Source: Wansuia hejianensis
GTDB lineage: Bacteria > Bacillota > Clostridia > Lachnospirales > Lachnospiraceae
Reading direction: 5' to 3'
Length of the DNA stretch: 64,000 nt
Assembly: GCF_014337215.1 (NCBI RefSeq)
Contig: NZ_CP060635.1
Location: forward strand, 2,741,501 to 2,805,500
In this document: positions 7,811 through 17,205 of the stretch, one piece after another
Position numbering within the stretch: the stretch's first letter is position 1
Layout of the letters: every line of letters starts with the position of its first letter
Program-made: the position numbers and the translations under genes
The notes under the pieces: model-generated
Database searches by the model: none
Seen by the model: the letters and a program-made list of their open reading frames with translations, nothing else
Told to the model about the DNA's origin: nothing

Positions 7811-9578
7811 GAAAAAAACAGGAATTATCTACGGAATCAATGGACCTGTCGTCTATCTGAAGGGCAACACGGGCTTTAAGATGTCCGAGATGGTCTATGT
7901 AGGCGAAGAACATCTGGTGGGAGAAGTCATCGGACTGACAAGAGACACCACCACCATTCAGGTTTTTGAAGAAACTACCGGCCTGAGACCCGGCGCCATG
8001 GTGGAAGCAACCGGAGACGCCATATCCGTCCTTCTGGGCCCCGGTATTTTGAATAATATTTTTGACGGAATTGAACGTCCTCTTTCCGAAATTGCAAAGC
8101 AATCCGGTAAGTACATCACGCGGGGAGTCAATGTTGATTCTCTGGACACCCAGAAAAAATGGCCTGTTACCATGAAAGTGGCCCCAGGTGATACAGTCAT
8201 GGGCGGAACAATCATTGCCGAGACTCCTGAGACTCAGAGTATCATCCACAAATCAATGGTACCCCCGGCTGTACATCAGGCAACCGTCACCTGGGTAGCC
8301 CCCGACGGGGATTACACCATTCTAGACCCAATTGTCAGACTGGAGCTTCATGACGGGACCGAACAGGAAATTTCCCTGTGTCAGAAATGGCCGATCCGTA
8401 TTCCAAGGCCAACGGCCAAGAGGTATCCTGCCTCAGAGCCTCTGATCACCGGACAGCGTATCCTGGATACCATGTTTCCTATCGCCAAGGGCGGCACTGC
8501 TGCCATTCCCGGCGGTTTCGGGACCGGTAAAACCATGACTCAGCATCAGATCGCTAAGTGGTCTAACGCGGATATCATTATCTATATTGGCTGCGGAGAA
8601 CGCGGCAACGAAATGACACAGGTATTGGAGGAATTCTCTGAGCTGGTGGATCCACGTTCCGGCAACCTGCTGATGGACCGTACCGCGCTGATCGCGAATA
8701 CGTCTAATATGCCTGTAGCCGCCCGTGAGGCTTCCATTTACACCGGGCTGACTCTGGCCGAATACTACCGTGATATGGGCTATGACGTGGCAATTATGGC
8801 TGATTCCACCTCCCGTTGGGCCGAAGCTCTCCGAGAGCTTTCCGGACGTCTGGAGGAGATGCCCGCCGAGGAAGGCTATCCCGCTTATCTGGCTTCCAGG
8901 CTGTCAGCATTCTATGAACGCGCCGGGATGATGCAGAACCTAAACGGCACTGAGGGCAGCGTATCCATCATCGGGGCCGTATCCCCTCAGGGCGGCGACT
9001 TTTCAGAGCCCGTCACCATGAATACCAAGCGTTATGTCCGCTGCTTCTGGGGCCTGGACAAATCGCTGGCCTACGCCCGCCATTTCCCGGCCATCCATTG
9101 GCTGACCAGTTACAGCGAGTATCTCGGAGACCTGTCTCCCTGGTATAAGGACCACGTGAACAAAAACTTTGTAGACGACCGGAACCAAATTATGGGGCTT
9201 CTGAATCAGGAAAGCTCTCTGATGGAGATCGTCAAGCTGATCGGAGGAGACGTACTTCCCGACGACCAGAAGCTGGTGCTGGAAATCGCCCGGGTAATCC
9301 GCCTGGGATTCCTGCAGCAGAACGCCTTCCATAAGGATGACACCTGCGTGCCCTTAATTAAACAGTTCCAGATGATGGAAACCATCCTTTACCTCTACAA
9401 GAAATCAAAAGCCCTGGTCACCATGGGACACCCCATGTCCGTACTGAAGGAAAGCGACATCTTTGACCGGGTGATTTCTATAAAATATGATGTTCCCAAT
9501 GACAAACCCGAACAGTTTGCCGACTATAAAAAAGCAATTGACAAGTTTTACGATGAAGTGCTGGAAAAGAACGCATAA
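7803..9578 (+). CDS. V-type ATPase catalytic subunit A
   Basis: A 591-residue catalytic subunit that hydrolyses or synthesises ATP. It contains the P-loop GGFGTGKT, the long non-homologous insert before it, and the signature MADSTSRWAEALRELSGRL. The start is ATG 7803 with GGGAGGAC upstream; the reading frame is open 23 codons further but without support. The length matches the NtpA/AtpA family, and it is followed by B after 15 bases. Confidence 0.97.
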   Translation: MSEKKTGIIYGINGPVVYLKGNTGFKMSEMVYVGEEHLVGEVIGLTRDTTTIQVFEETTGLRPGAMVEATGDAISVLLGPGILNNIFDGIERPLSEIAKQSGKYITRGVNVDSLDTQKKWPVTMKVAPGDTVMGGTIIAETPETQSIIHKSMVPPAVHQATVTWVAPDGDYTILDPIVRLELHDGTEQEISLCQKWPIRIPRPTAKRYPASEPLITGQRILDTMFPIAKGGTAAIPGGFGTGKTMTQHQIAKWSNADIIIYIGCGERGNEMTQVLEEFSELVDPRSGNLLMDRTALIANTSNMPVAAREASIYTGLTLAEYYRDMGYDVAIMADSTSRWAEALRELSGRLEEMPAEEGYPAYLASRLSAFYERAGMMQNLNGTEGSVSIIGAVSPQGGDFSEPVTMNTKRYVRCFWGLDKSLAYARHFPAIHWLTSYSEYLGDLSPWYKDHVNKNFVDDRNQIMGLLNQESSLMEIVKLIGGDVLPDDQKLVLEIARVIRLGFLQQNAFHKDDTCVPLIKQFQMMETILYLYKKSKALVTMGHPMSVLKESDIFDRVISIKYDVPNDKPEQFADYKKAIDKFYDEVLEKNA

Positions 9579-9593
9579 AGGAGGGAACCAGCA

Positions 9594-11021
9594 ATGTCTA
9601 TTGAATATTTAGGCTTGAGCGAAATTAACGGCCCTCTCGTTGTTCTTGAGGGCGTAGAAAATGTTGCCTATGAAGAAATGGTGGAATTCACCATTGAAAA
9701 CGGCACTAAAAAACTGGGGCGGATCATTGCAGCTTATGAGGATAAAGCCCTGATCCAGGTATTTGAAGGTACAGAAAACATGTCCCTGAAAAACACCCGC
9801 ACCCATCTGACCGGCCATCCCATGGAAATCGCACTTTCGGAGGATATCCTGGGCCGTACCTTTGACGGCATCGGCCAGCCTATCGACGGGCTGGGTCCGA
9901 TCACCTCCGACACGAAAATAAATGTGAACGGTCTGCCTCTGAACCCGGTAACCCGGAAGTATCCCCGTAACTACATCAGAACCGGTATATCCGCCATTGA
10001 CGGACTGACCACTCTGATCCGGGGACAGAAGCTTCCGATCTTTTCCGGAAACGGACTGCCTCACGACAATCTGGCAGCCCAGATCGTTCAGCAGGCATCT
10101 CTTGGCGGCGATACTGATGAAAAATTTGCAATCGTTTTCGCCGCCATGGGCGTTAAATATGACGTGGCTGATTTCTTCCGCAAGACCTTTGAGGAAAGCG
10201 GAGTCTCTGACCACGTGGTCATGTTCCTGAACCTGGCCAACGACCCGGTAGTCGAACGTCTGATTACGCCGAAGGTAGCCCTGACGGCCGCTGAATATCT
10301 GGCCTTTGAAAAGGGCATGCATATTCTGGTCATACTGACGGATATCACTTCCTTCTGTGAGGCTATGCGTGAGGTTTCCTCTTCAAAGGGTGAAATTCCA
10401 TCCCGTAAGGGCTACCCCGGCTACCTGTACAGTGAGCTGGCGTCTCTGTATGAACGGGCCGGCATTGTCCGCGGAGGCGAGGGATCTGTGACCCAGATCC
10501 CGATCCTGACCATGCCCAATGACGATATTACCCACCCAATCCCTGACCTGACCGGCTACATCACCGAGGGCCAGATCGTACTGGACCGTCAGCTACACGG
10601 CCAGTCAATTTATCCGCCCATTTCCGTGCTGCCCTCCCTGTCCCGTCTGATGAAGGACGGCATAGGCGAAGGCTATACCCGCGCAGATCACCAGGATGTA
10701 GCGAACCAGCTTTTTTCCTGCTACGCCAAAGTGGGCGACGCCAGGGCGCTGGCATCCGTCATCGGTGAAGATGAGCTTTCACCGCTGGATAAAAAATATC
10801 TGATATTTGGCACACAATTTGAGAAATGTTTTATCGGCCAGGGCGCCGACGAAAACCGTACCATAGAAGAAACACTGGATATCGGCTGGAAGCTCCTGGG
10901 ACTCCTTCCGAAGGAAGAACTGGACCGTATCGATACGAAGGTTCTGGATCAGTATTATCAGCCCACAGAACACGACGCAATCGCGGAGGCAAAGGCAGAA
11001 GCAGAAGCTATGAACCGCTAA
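9594..11021 (+). CDS. V-type ATPase regulatory subunit B
   Basis: A 475-residue non-catalytic ATPase subunit. It resembles subunit A in fold but lacks a P-loop; GQKLPIFSGNGLPHDNLAAQ stands in its place. The segment PDLTGYITEGQIVLDRQL is typical of B. It alternates with A in the soluble hexamer. SD GGAGGGAACCAGC precedes ATG 9594, and the protein ends with an alanine/glutamate-rich tail. Confidence 0.97.
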   Translation: MSIEYLGLSEINGPLVVLEGVENVAYEEMVEFTIENGTKKLGRIIAAYEDKALIQVFEGTENMSLKNTRTHLTGHPMEIALSEDILGRTFDGIGQPIDGLGPITSDTKINVNGLPLNPVTRKYPRNYIRTGISAIDGLTTLIRGQKLPIFSGNGLPHDNLAAQIVQQASLGGDTDEKFAIVFAAMGVKYDVADFFRKTFEESGVSDHVVMFLNLANDPVVERLITPKVALTAAEYLAFEKGMHILVILTDITSFCEAMREVSSSKGEIPSRKGYPGYLYSELASLYERAGIVRGGEGSVTQIPILTMPNDDITHPIPDLTGYITEGQIVLDRQLHGQSIYPPISVLPSLSRLMKDGIGEGYTRADHQDVANQLFSCYAKVGDARALASVIGEDELSPLDKKYLIFGTQFEKCFIGQGADENRTIEETLDIGWKLLGLLPKEELDRIDTKVLDQYYQPTEHDAIAEAKAEAEAMNR

Positions 11022-11038
11022 GTGAAAGGGGGAATTTT

Positions 11039-11659
11039 ATGGATCCGAATACATTTCCTACCAAGGGCAATCTGATACTGGCAAAGAATTCCCTTGCTCT
11101 CGCCAACATGGGCTACGACCTGATGGATAAAAAGCGGAATATTCTGATCCGGGAGATGATGGATCTGATCGACAAAGCCAAAGAAATACAGTCTCAGATC
11201 GACCGCACGTTCCGAGAAGCCTATTCCGCCCTGCAAAAAGCCAATATGGACAACGGCATCAGCTATGTACAGACCATCTCCTACACGGTGCCAGTGGAAA
11301 CATCCATACGGATCAAGACCCGCAGCATCATGGGAGTGGAAATCCCTCTGGCCGAGGCCGACCAGTCCGGTACTGCTCCTACCTATGCTTTCTACACCAC
11401 AAGAGAATCCATGGATAAAGCCAGGATCGCTTTTACGAAGGTAAAGGAATTATCCATTGAACTGTCCATGGTAGAAAACTCTGCTTACCGTCTGGCAATC
11501 GCGATCAAAAAGACACAGAAACGGGCCAATGCCTTGAAAAACATTACGATCCCTCATTATAAACAGCTGTCAAAGGATATCTCGGAGGCACTGGAGGAAA
11601 AGGAACGTGAGGAATTTACAAGGCTGAAAGTGATAAAAAGAATGCAGCAGAATCAATAA
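11039..11659 (+). CDS. V-type ATPase subunit D (rotor shaft)
   Basis: A 206-residue coiled-coil shaft protein (NtpD/AtpD). The N-terminal helix includes KGNLILAKNSLALANMGYDL and the C-terminal helix NSAYRLAIAIKKTQKRANAL, the two long strands of the rotating axle. ATG 11039 with AAAGGGGGAATTTT upstream was chosen; the open frame upstream overlaps gene B and is not coding. It is the last gene of the operon. Confidence 0.95.
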   Translation: MDPNTFPTKGNLILAKNSLALANMGYDLMDKKRNILIREMMDLIDKAKEIQSQIDRTFREAYSALQKANMDNGISYVQTISYTVPVETSIRIKTRSIMGVEIPLAEADQSGTAPTYAFYTTRESMDKARIAFTKVKELSIELSMVENSAYRLAIAIKKTQKRANALKNITIPHYKQLSKDISEALEEKEREEFTRLKVIKRMQQNQ

Positions 11660-11666
11660 ATACAGC

Positions 11667-11757
11667 CTGGCAGGGTACAGTGCCGAGCCTTAAACTCTTC
11701 TACAGACAGCTTTAGCCTGAAGAAAAGAGGGCCCGTCCCATACTCTGCCAGACTTTT
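11667..11757 (+). terminator. Long hairpin ending the V-ATPase operon
   Basis: CTGGCAGGGTA (11667-11677) pairs with TACTCTGCCAG (11741-11751) with one G-U-type position, and the T-rich ACTTTTTAATT follows. The loop of about 63 bases has an inner weak stem (CTCTTCT with AGAAAAGAG). It works as a terminator but is larger than usual. Confidence 0.55.
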
Positions 11758-11975
11758 TAATTATTGCTTACGTCCATCATTAAAAATAGAATTCCTCTGC
11801 TAATAAACACTTGAAATTTGCCGGAATCGGCAAGCTCCCGCCCTTCACCCTCCCTATATACAACTCTATCGTATACTTTCTGACAATTTCAAATTTAACT
11901 TTACAATTCCAGCCCGTTTTCCGCCACCTTTTCCAATAATTTGACATTCTTTTTGTCAAGGTTTTTTCCCGGTTT

Positions 11976-12152
11976 TTTTCCACAGAAATACGATTTGGGA
12001 CATGTTACCAAAACGTCCGTTCCGCTTTTTCTTTATGTAAAGTAGTATTTTTCACTCTAATTCCGGTGGATAATGTGGATAACTTCGTGTATAACTTTAC
12101 TTTTGCCCTGTTTCTGCGATTTTTCAATGTGGATAACTTTTCGCTATCCACA
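11976..12152. other. Cluster of DnaA-box-like 9-mers in AT-rich DNA
   Basis: The 580-base gene-free stretch 11660-12239 contains two perfect copies of TGTGGATAA (12074-12082 and 12128-12136, the complement of TTATCCACA). One-mismatch copies lie at 11976-11984 (plus orientation), 12065-12073 (minus) and 12144-12152 (plus), and a two-mismatch copy at 12086-12094. The surrounding DNA is rich in A and T. The match to the DnaA box is seen directly; any role in replication control is inference. No dnaA, dnaN or rpmH gene is nearby. Confidence 0.5.
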
Positions 12153-12239
12153 TTGATTGGATTTTCCATTTTATTACATTTTTCGACGGCATTTGTGCAG
12201 TTTCACGAAATTAAAATTTTTTATACAATTTAACACAAT

Positions 12240-13166
12240 TTATATGTTCTGAGTCAGCAGATAATTCTGAGCTGATGTCACACAGTTTGCCCCATCTGAC
12301 GCAGCCGTTACAATCTGTCTAAGCTGCTTCGTCCTGACGTCCCCTGCAGCGAATACGCCCGGTACGCTCGTCACACCGTCTTCAGCAGCCTTTATATAGC
12401 CGCCTTCATCCAGCTCCAGCTTTCCCTGTACGAGGGCGTTATTGGGCAGAATTCCGACGGCTATAAAGCACCCGTCTACAGGCAGCTTTTCTTTCGCGCC
12501 TGTCTTAACGTTCTCCAACTGCAGGGCTTCCACCTGTTCCACTCCTTCAATTGACCTCACAACGCTGTCCCAGATAATCTCTACGTTCGGCAGAGCCATC
12601 AGGCGCTCCTGGAGGATTCTTGCAGAACGCAGGCTGTCACGGCGATGGATCAGATATACCTTCTTGCAGCCTCTCGCCAGGAAGATCGCATCCTCTACAG
12701 CCACATCTCCGCCGCCTACTACGGCGGCCACTTTATCTTTAAAGAAAGCTCCGTCGCAGGTGGCACAGTAGGACACGCCCATGCCTCCGAATTCATCTTC
12801 TCCCGGAACCTGAAGCTTTCTGTGGCCGGCACCGGTAGCCAGGATCAGTGTTCTCGCCTGATATAGGTTTTTTTTCGTGCGAACGGTCTTAATCTCTCCC
12901 TCCAGTTCCAGGTCCAAAACCTTTTCCCTGACAAATTCGCTTCCCATCTGATCTGCATGGCCCCGCAGCGTTGTTCCCAGGTCCATTCCACTGATCCCCG
13001 GAAGCCCGGGATAATTATCCACTTCATAAGTATTCACCACCTGGCCGCCGCTCACGTAGCTGGCCTCAATCACCAGAGTAGTCAGCTTCGCGCGCTGGGC
13101 GTATATTGCCGCACTCAGACCGGCGGGACCGCTCCCTATGATAATCAGATCATAGATTTCTTCCAT
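12240..13166 (-). CDS. trxB: Thioredoxin reductase
   Basis: A 308-residue FAD/NADPH flavoenzyme that reduces thioredoxin. The FAD-binding motif is GSGPAGLSAAIYAQRA near the N-terminus, the redox-active pair is CATCDGAFF (about 133-141), the NADPH motif VVGGGDVAVEDA follows, and the C-terminal FAD motif is VFAAGDVRTKQLRQ. Length and domain order are normal. It lies 12 bases downstream of a lipoprotein gene and probably shares its transcript. SD AAGGAGGAAG precedes ATG. Confidence 0.96.
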   Translation of the reverse strand: MEEIYDLIIIGSGPAGLSAAIYAQRAKLTTLVIEASYVSGGQVVNTYEVDNYPGLPGISGMDLGTTLRGHADQMGSEFVREKVLDLELEGEIKTVRTKKNLYQARTLILATGAGHRKLQVPGEDEFGGMGVSYCATCDGAFFKDKVAAVVGGGDVAVEDAIFLARGCKKVYLIHRRDSLRSARILQERLMALPNVEIIWDSVVRSIEGVEQVEALQLENVKTGAKEKLPVDGCFIAVGILPNNALVQGKLELDEGGYIKAAEDGVTSVPGVFAAGDVRTKQLRQIVTAASDGANCVTSAQNYLLTQNI

Positions 13167-13178
13167 TTTACTTCCTCC

Positions 13179-14447
13179 TTAAGAAATATTTCCAGTTTCG
13201 CTGTCTGTTTCTCCCGCCAATTCCACATCCTCATTATTCACTACCTTGATGCCGCGGACCAGATGCAGTAATCCGTCTACGGTGACCTCTGTATAATCAA
13301 CCCGGGATTCATTCAGGTAACAAGTATAAGTAACCAGATGAGTCTCCTCATCTTCCTTTTTCTCCCACTCGTCATCGCCCGCCAACGCGAGAAAATCATC
13401 CTCCGGCATGCCAAGAGTGATTCCCCCGGCTATGACAATCGGCACCTTTGTCGTGTCCAAATCTCCATACAGTGTTGTCACAAAACAATTGGAAACTGTG
13501 GTAGCCTCTTCTCCATAATTATTTACTACCGCATAAAGCTTAACTCCGTTTTTCTCCAGGGTGACACAGCCATATTTGCCATACATCACAGCATAATCAG
13601 ATTCTGCTTCATTGAGCACCCAGCCATTTTTTTCAAATACAGCAACCGGGGCCGGAAGCTGATAAAACTGGCCGTCATATTCTACAACAAAGTCTCCCAA
13701 TACATCCCCCTGCCCTTCAGGGGCTGTATAATTCTGCACTTCTTCCGTAGGATTGCTGCTGACACTGGCTACATCCATTCCTTCCGTATTCCTCATGTTC
13801 TTCATATCCATCCGTGCCAGGATGCCTGTATCCTTCGCAAATCCCAGCTGGACTGACCGGTACATTCCATATTCGTAAGTCAGCAGTACCTCTTTTTCCC
13901 CCTCAAACCGGTCCACCGGCTCTCCGTAGGCTTTTACCGCCTCTTCCAGTGTGGATTTCTGTAAGGTAATCCCTCCCGGCAAATCCACATAGATGCCAGC
14001 CCCCTCCGACGCTGAAGAATCAATCTGTAAACCGGCAATATAGCAGTCGGACACCGGCTGAGCGGTAGTCCTGGGATTCATAATGTCTACAGTCAGGGAA
14101 TTCCCACTCTGTTCAAAAATTTCGCCCTGAAGATAGGACTCTGAATCGACAGTCAGCTCTCCATCCCCCTGATAATCCCATCCCATGTCTTCAAATGCCT
14201 GCCATTCCATGGGCAGCTGATAATTCTCACCCCAGATTGCAATGGTAAAGCTGCTCAGGTCCTCCGGCAGATCCACGGCATATTCTGGAATCTCCTCCCC
14301 CGGCAGCTCCACGTCCTCCAGGGAATCCTTGGGTTCCCCATCCTCCAGGGAAGTGGTGCTCAGAGTCAGCGGAATCTCTTCTTTTTCACGGCAGCCAGCC
14401 ATGAGCACAGCCCCGGCCAGCACAAGGAGCCCGATATATTTTTTCAT
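13179..14447 (-). CDS. Lipoprotein with duplicated domain, function unknown
   Basis: A 422-residue exported lipoprotein with the signal MKKYIGLLVLAGAVLMAGC and a lipobox cysteine at 19. The mature part has an acidic linker and two related modules: FTIAIWGENYQLPMEWQAFE followed by GW and a variable segment, and FVVEYDGQFYQLPAPVAVFE followed by NGW. Each is later followed by a VSDCYIAGL / VSNCFVTTL segment, which points to an internal duplication. I do not recognise a named family. It is cotranscribed with trxB 12 bases downstream; whether that is functional is unknown. Confidence 0.7.
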   Translation of the reverse strand: MKKYIGLLVLAGAVLMAGCREKEEIPLTLSTTSLEDGEPKDSLEDVELPGEEIPEYAVDLPEDLSSFTIAIWGENYQLPMEWQAFEDMGWDYQGDGELTVDSESYLQGEIFEQSGNSLTVDIMNPRTTAQPVSDCYIAGLQIDSSASEGAGIYVDLPGGITLQKSTLEEAVKAYGEPVDRFEGEKEVLLTYEYGMYRSVQLGFAKDTGILARMDMKNMRNTEGMDVASVSSNPTEEVQNYTAPEGQGDVLGDFVVEYDGQFYQLPAPVAVFEKNGWVLNEAESDYAVMYGKYGCVTLEKNGVKLYAVVNNYGEEATTVSNCFVTTLYGDLDTTKVPIVIAGGITLGMPEDDFLALAGDDEWEKKEDEETHLVTYTCYLNESRVDYTEVTVDGLLHLVRGIKVVNNEDVELAGETDSETGNIS

Positions 14448-14581
14448 AGAACTTTATCCTCTCTATAAAATATGATAACTGTTCAGTTTCTTATATCCAA
14501 CCTGATTTTAACATAAATCAGGGTACTTTCCAATCCCGTAACCTCATAAACTGTGAAGAAAGAATAAACTCTGGTGCTGCT

Positions 14582-16339
14582 ATGAAAAAACTCCCATCTC
14601 GTAAATATCTGTTCCCTATACCGCTGGCTTTTATACTATTAGGCGCCCTGTTCCTGCTGGTCAGGTTTCTGACCGGCGATACCGCTGAGGACCGCCGTTT
14701 CGAGGCATACACGAAAGAACTTTTTACCAGTGAAATCACCTCGACTACCATGAACCTGCATTACACTCTCGCTGACCCGGCGGCAAACGGAATAGAAGAA
14801 TATCCCATCTCCCTGGGTTCGGCAGCAGCCTCTGATTCCAATCTGCAAGCTGCGGAAACAGCTCTTGCCGAACAGAAGGAATTTCTCTCTTCTATTGATA
14901 CATCCAAGCTCAATGATGAGAACCAACTGATCTACCAGATCATCGTCCAGGAGCTGAAAACCCAGGAATCAGCCAAAGGCCTGGATCTGCTCCAGGAATA
15001 CCTGAGCCCCTCCCTGGGGGTACAGGCACAGCTTCCCATTCTTCTATGTGAATACACCTTCCGCACGAAACAGGATATTCTGGACTACATGGCTCTCCTA
15101 AAAGAGGTCCCTGAATATTTTTCCCAAATCTTGGACTTTGAACGGGAAAAATCAAAAAATGGGTATTTCATGAATGATGCGGCTGCCGATGGCGTAATCG
15201 CTCAATGCGCCTCATTCATAGAAAATCCCGATCAGATCTGCCTGGAGTCCGTATTCCGCCAGAAGCTGGATAGTTTCCAGGGACTCAGCGAAGAAGAGCA
15301 TTCCTCCCTTCTCCAGTTACATACAAAGCTCATCTCATCCTGTATCATCCCAGCCTATCAGTCTCTGATCGACGGCCTGGCAGAGCTCAAAGGAACCGGC
15401 ATAAACGACCGGGGGCTGGCAGGACTAAGAGGCGGCCAGGAATACTACCTCTACCTGCTCCGTTCACAGGTAGGTACATCAGATTCCGTCGACACCATCC
15501 GCCAGCGCATGATCCGGCAGCTCTTATCTGACTCCGAGGAAATGCAAAGCATTTTATCCTCAGATCCCTCTCTTCTGACCTCAGACAGCATCTCCTCAAG
15601 CTCCCAGACGCCGGCTGAAATACTGGAAACCCTCCAGGAATGTATACAGACTGACTTTCCGGCCCTGGCACAAACGGACTATGAAATAAAGTATGTGGAT
15701 GAATCCCTGGAGGATTATCTGAGCCCCGCCTTCTATCTGACACCGCCTGCCGACACCTCCAGCCCAAACGCAATCTATATTAACCAGGCTTCCTCCATGG
15801 AAGGGATCGAACTGTTCACCACCCTGGCACATGAAGGCTTCCCCGGCCACCTGTACCAGACTGTCTATTTCGCCCGGACGAATCCCCAGCTGGTCCGTTA
15901 TCTCTACGTCCCCAGCGGTTACGTGGAAGGCTGGGCCACTTATGTAGAATCCTACGCTTATTCCTATGCCAGCGGCAATCCCTCACTGACACGTCTCCTG
16001 TGGCTGAACCGCTCTATTAACCTGTGCCTCTACTCCCTGCTGGACATTGGCATCCATCACGATGGCTGGACGATGGCTGAAACCTATGCTTTTCTAAAAC
16101 AGTTTGGCATTTCTGATACGGCCACCGTTTCTAAAATATACGAGTACATTATTGAAACACCGGCAAATTACCTGAAGTATTACTATGGATATCTGAATTT
16201 CCTGGATATCAGGGAGGCAGTCCGTCAAAAAGAGGGCGATCACTTTTCACTGAAAAAATTTCACGAGCAGGTATTAGAGCTCGGACCCATGCCCTTCGAT
16301 ATCCTGCGGCAGCAGCTGGGTGTCTCCGCTTCCCAGTAA
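14582..16339 (+). CDS. DUF885 family metallopeptidase-like protein
   Basis: A 585-residue protein with an N-terminal membrane anchor (YLFPIPLAFILLGALFLLVRFL) and an extracellular helical domain. The family signature HEGFPGHLYQTVYF (about residue 418), followed by EGWATYVESYAY, resembles the zinc site of thermolysin-like peptidases, with the two histidines and glutamates as likely ligands. The substrate is unknown, probably short peptides outside the cell. The ribosome site is weak (GGTG), and it is divergent from the lipoprotein gene. Confidence 0.85.
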   Translation: MKKLPSRKYLFPIPLAFILLGALFLLVRFLTGDTAEDRRFEAYTKELFTSEITSTTMNLHYTLADPAANGIEEYPISLGSAAASDSNLQAAETALAEQKEFLSSIDTSKLNDENQLIYQIIVQELKTQESAKGLDLLQEYLSPSLGVQAQLPILLCEYTFRTKQDILDYMALLKEVPEYFSQILDFEREKSKNGYFMNDAAADGVIAQCASFIENPDQICLESVFRQKLDSFQGLSEEEHSSLLQLHTKLISSCIIPAYQSLIDGLAELKGTGINDRGLAGLRGGQEYYLYLLRSQVGTSDSVDTIRQRMIRQLLSDSEEMQSILSSDPSLLTSDSISSSSQTPAEILETLQECIQTDFPALAQTDYEIKYVDESLEDYLSPAFYLTPPADTSSPNAIYINQASSMEGIELFTTLAHEGFPGHLYQTVYFARTNPQLVRYLYVPSGYVEGWATYVESYAYSYASGNPSLTRLLWLNRSINLCLYSLLDIGIHHDGWTMAETYAFLKQFGISDTATVSKIYEYIIETPANYLKYYYGYLNFLDIREAVRQKEGDHFSLKKFHEQVLELGPMPFDILRQQLGVSASQ

Positions 16340-16388
16340 TGCCGCGAAACAGCTTACATGGTTCCTCAGGGCCGGCCGGAAGTTTTGA

Positions 16389-16417
16389 ATGACATTCCGG
16401 TCAGTTCTTGTTATAAT
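16389..16417 (+). promoter_or_regulatory. Promoter of the cytidylate-kinase-like gene
   Basis: ATGACA (16389-16394) and TATAAT (16412-16417) are separated by 17 bases, with TTG just ahead of the -10. The start codon follows 30 bases later after AAGGGGG. Confidence 0.7.
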
Positions 16418-16446
16418 GAAAGCAGAGTACGAAAGGGGGCTAAACT

Positions 16447-17040
16447 ATGATCATATGTATCGCACGGGAATATGGAAGCGGCGGCCACGATATCGGCAAA
16501 CGCCTGGCAGCCAATCTGAATATTCCTTATTATGACCGCAAATTAATAGATGCCGCAGAAGATATCGGCCTGAAACGTTCCATACTGGAGAAGGCCGACG
16601 AAGCCAAGGCCAATCCTCTGCTGAATACTCCCCAGTACAATGTTTCAGAGATCCGCTTCCGCGGCCTTTCCGCCAACGACATTGTATATCAGCTTCAGAG
16701 CGAGTGGATTTATGAAACCGCCAACAAAGGCTCCTGCGTGATTGTAGGACGATGCGGGGACTATGTGCTTGAGCAGACCGGGGTTCCCCATCTGAGCATT
16801 TTTATCACGGCGCCCTTCGATGACCGTGTGAGCCGTGAGATGAAGCGCCATCAGCTGAGTGAGAAAGACGCCGTTGCCCTGGTGAAGAAAATGGATAAAC
16901 AGCGCCGGTCATATTATAACTATTACACAGACCGCACCTGGGGTGATCCACATAATTATGATCTCTGCATTAACAGCACTACCTTCGGCATCGAACGGGC
17001 AGCGAAACTGCTCACAGTCTTCGTCCGGAATATCGAATAA
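16447..17040 (+). CDS. Cytidylate-kinase-like P-loop protein
   Basis: A 197-residue protein of the cytidylate-kinase-like family. The nucleotide-binding loop is AREYGSGGHDIGKRLA at the N-terminus, followed by CVIVGRCGDYVL and a lid-like arginine-rich segment. Members resemble Cmk in fold, but most have no proven substrate, so I avoid the name cmk. It has its own promoter, and no neighbour clarifies the role. Confidence 0.8.
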   Translation: MIICIAREYGSGGHDIGKRLAANLNIPYYDRKLIDAAEDIGLKRSILEKADEAKANPLLNTPQYNVSEIRFRGLSANDIVYQLQSEWIYETANKGSCVIVGRCGDYVLEQTGVPHLSIFITAPFDDRVSREMKRHQLSEKDAVALVKKMDKQRRSYYNYYTDRTWGDPHNYDLCINSTTFGIERAAKLLTVFVRNIE

Positions 17041-17058
17041 ACAAATCAAACCTGCAAA

Positions 17059-17109
17059 CAAAAAACTGATACACAGCGGCCATTCTCATAAGACCGCTGT
17101 GTATCAGTT
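17059..17109 (-). terminator. Terminator of the corrinoid methyl-transfer operon
   Basis: A perfect 16-base inverted repeat, AACTGATACACAGCGG (17064-17079) and its complement (17094-17109), is followed on the minus strand by a run of T (the A run at 17060-17065). It ends the minus-strand operon that starts at 21.1 kb; on the plus strand no T run follows. Confidence 0.8.
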
Positions 17110-17205
17110 ATGTATACTCCTGATCATACCATGCTTCCTGTCTCCTGCTGAGCCTGGGAACAGCTCTCTGCGCCACAGGGTATCCCAGTATTGACAATCT
17201 TTACA

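Noticed and set aside
11780..11983. A 67-codon minus-strand frame in the DnaA-box region
   Set aside because: Low-complexity, no ribosome site, and it lies in AT-rich regulatory-looking DNA.
11976..12152. Calling the DnaA-box cluster the chromosomal origin
   Set aside because: No dnaA, dnaN, rpmH or gidA genes are nearby and no skew can be measured from this window, so only a box cluster is claimed.
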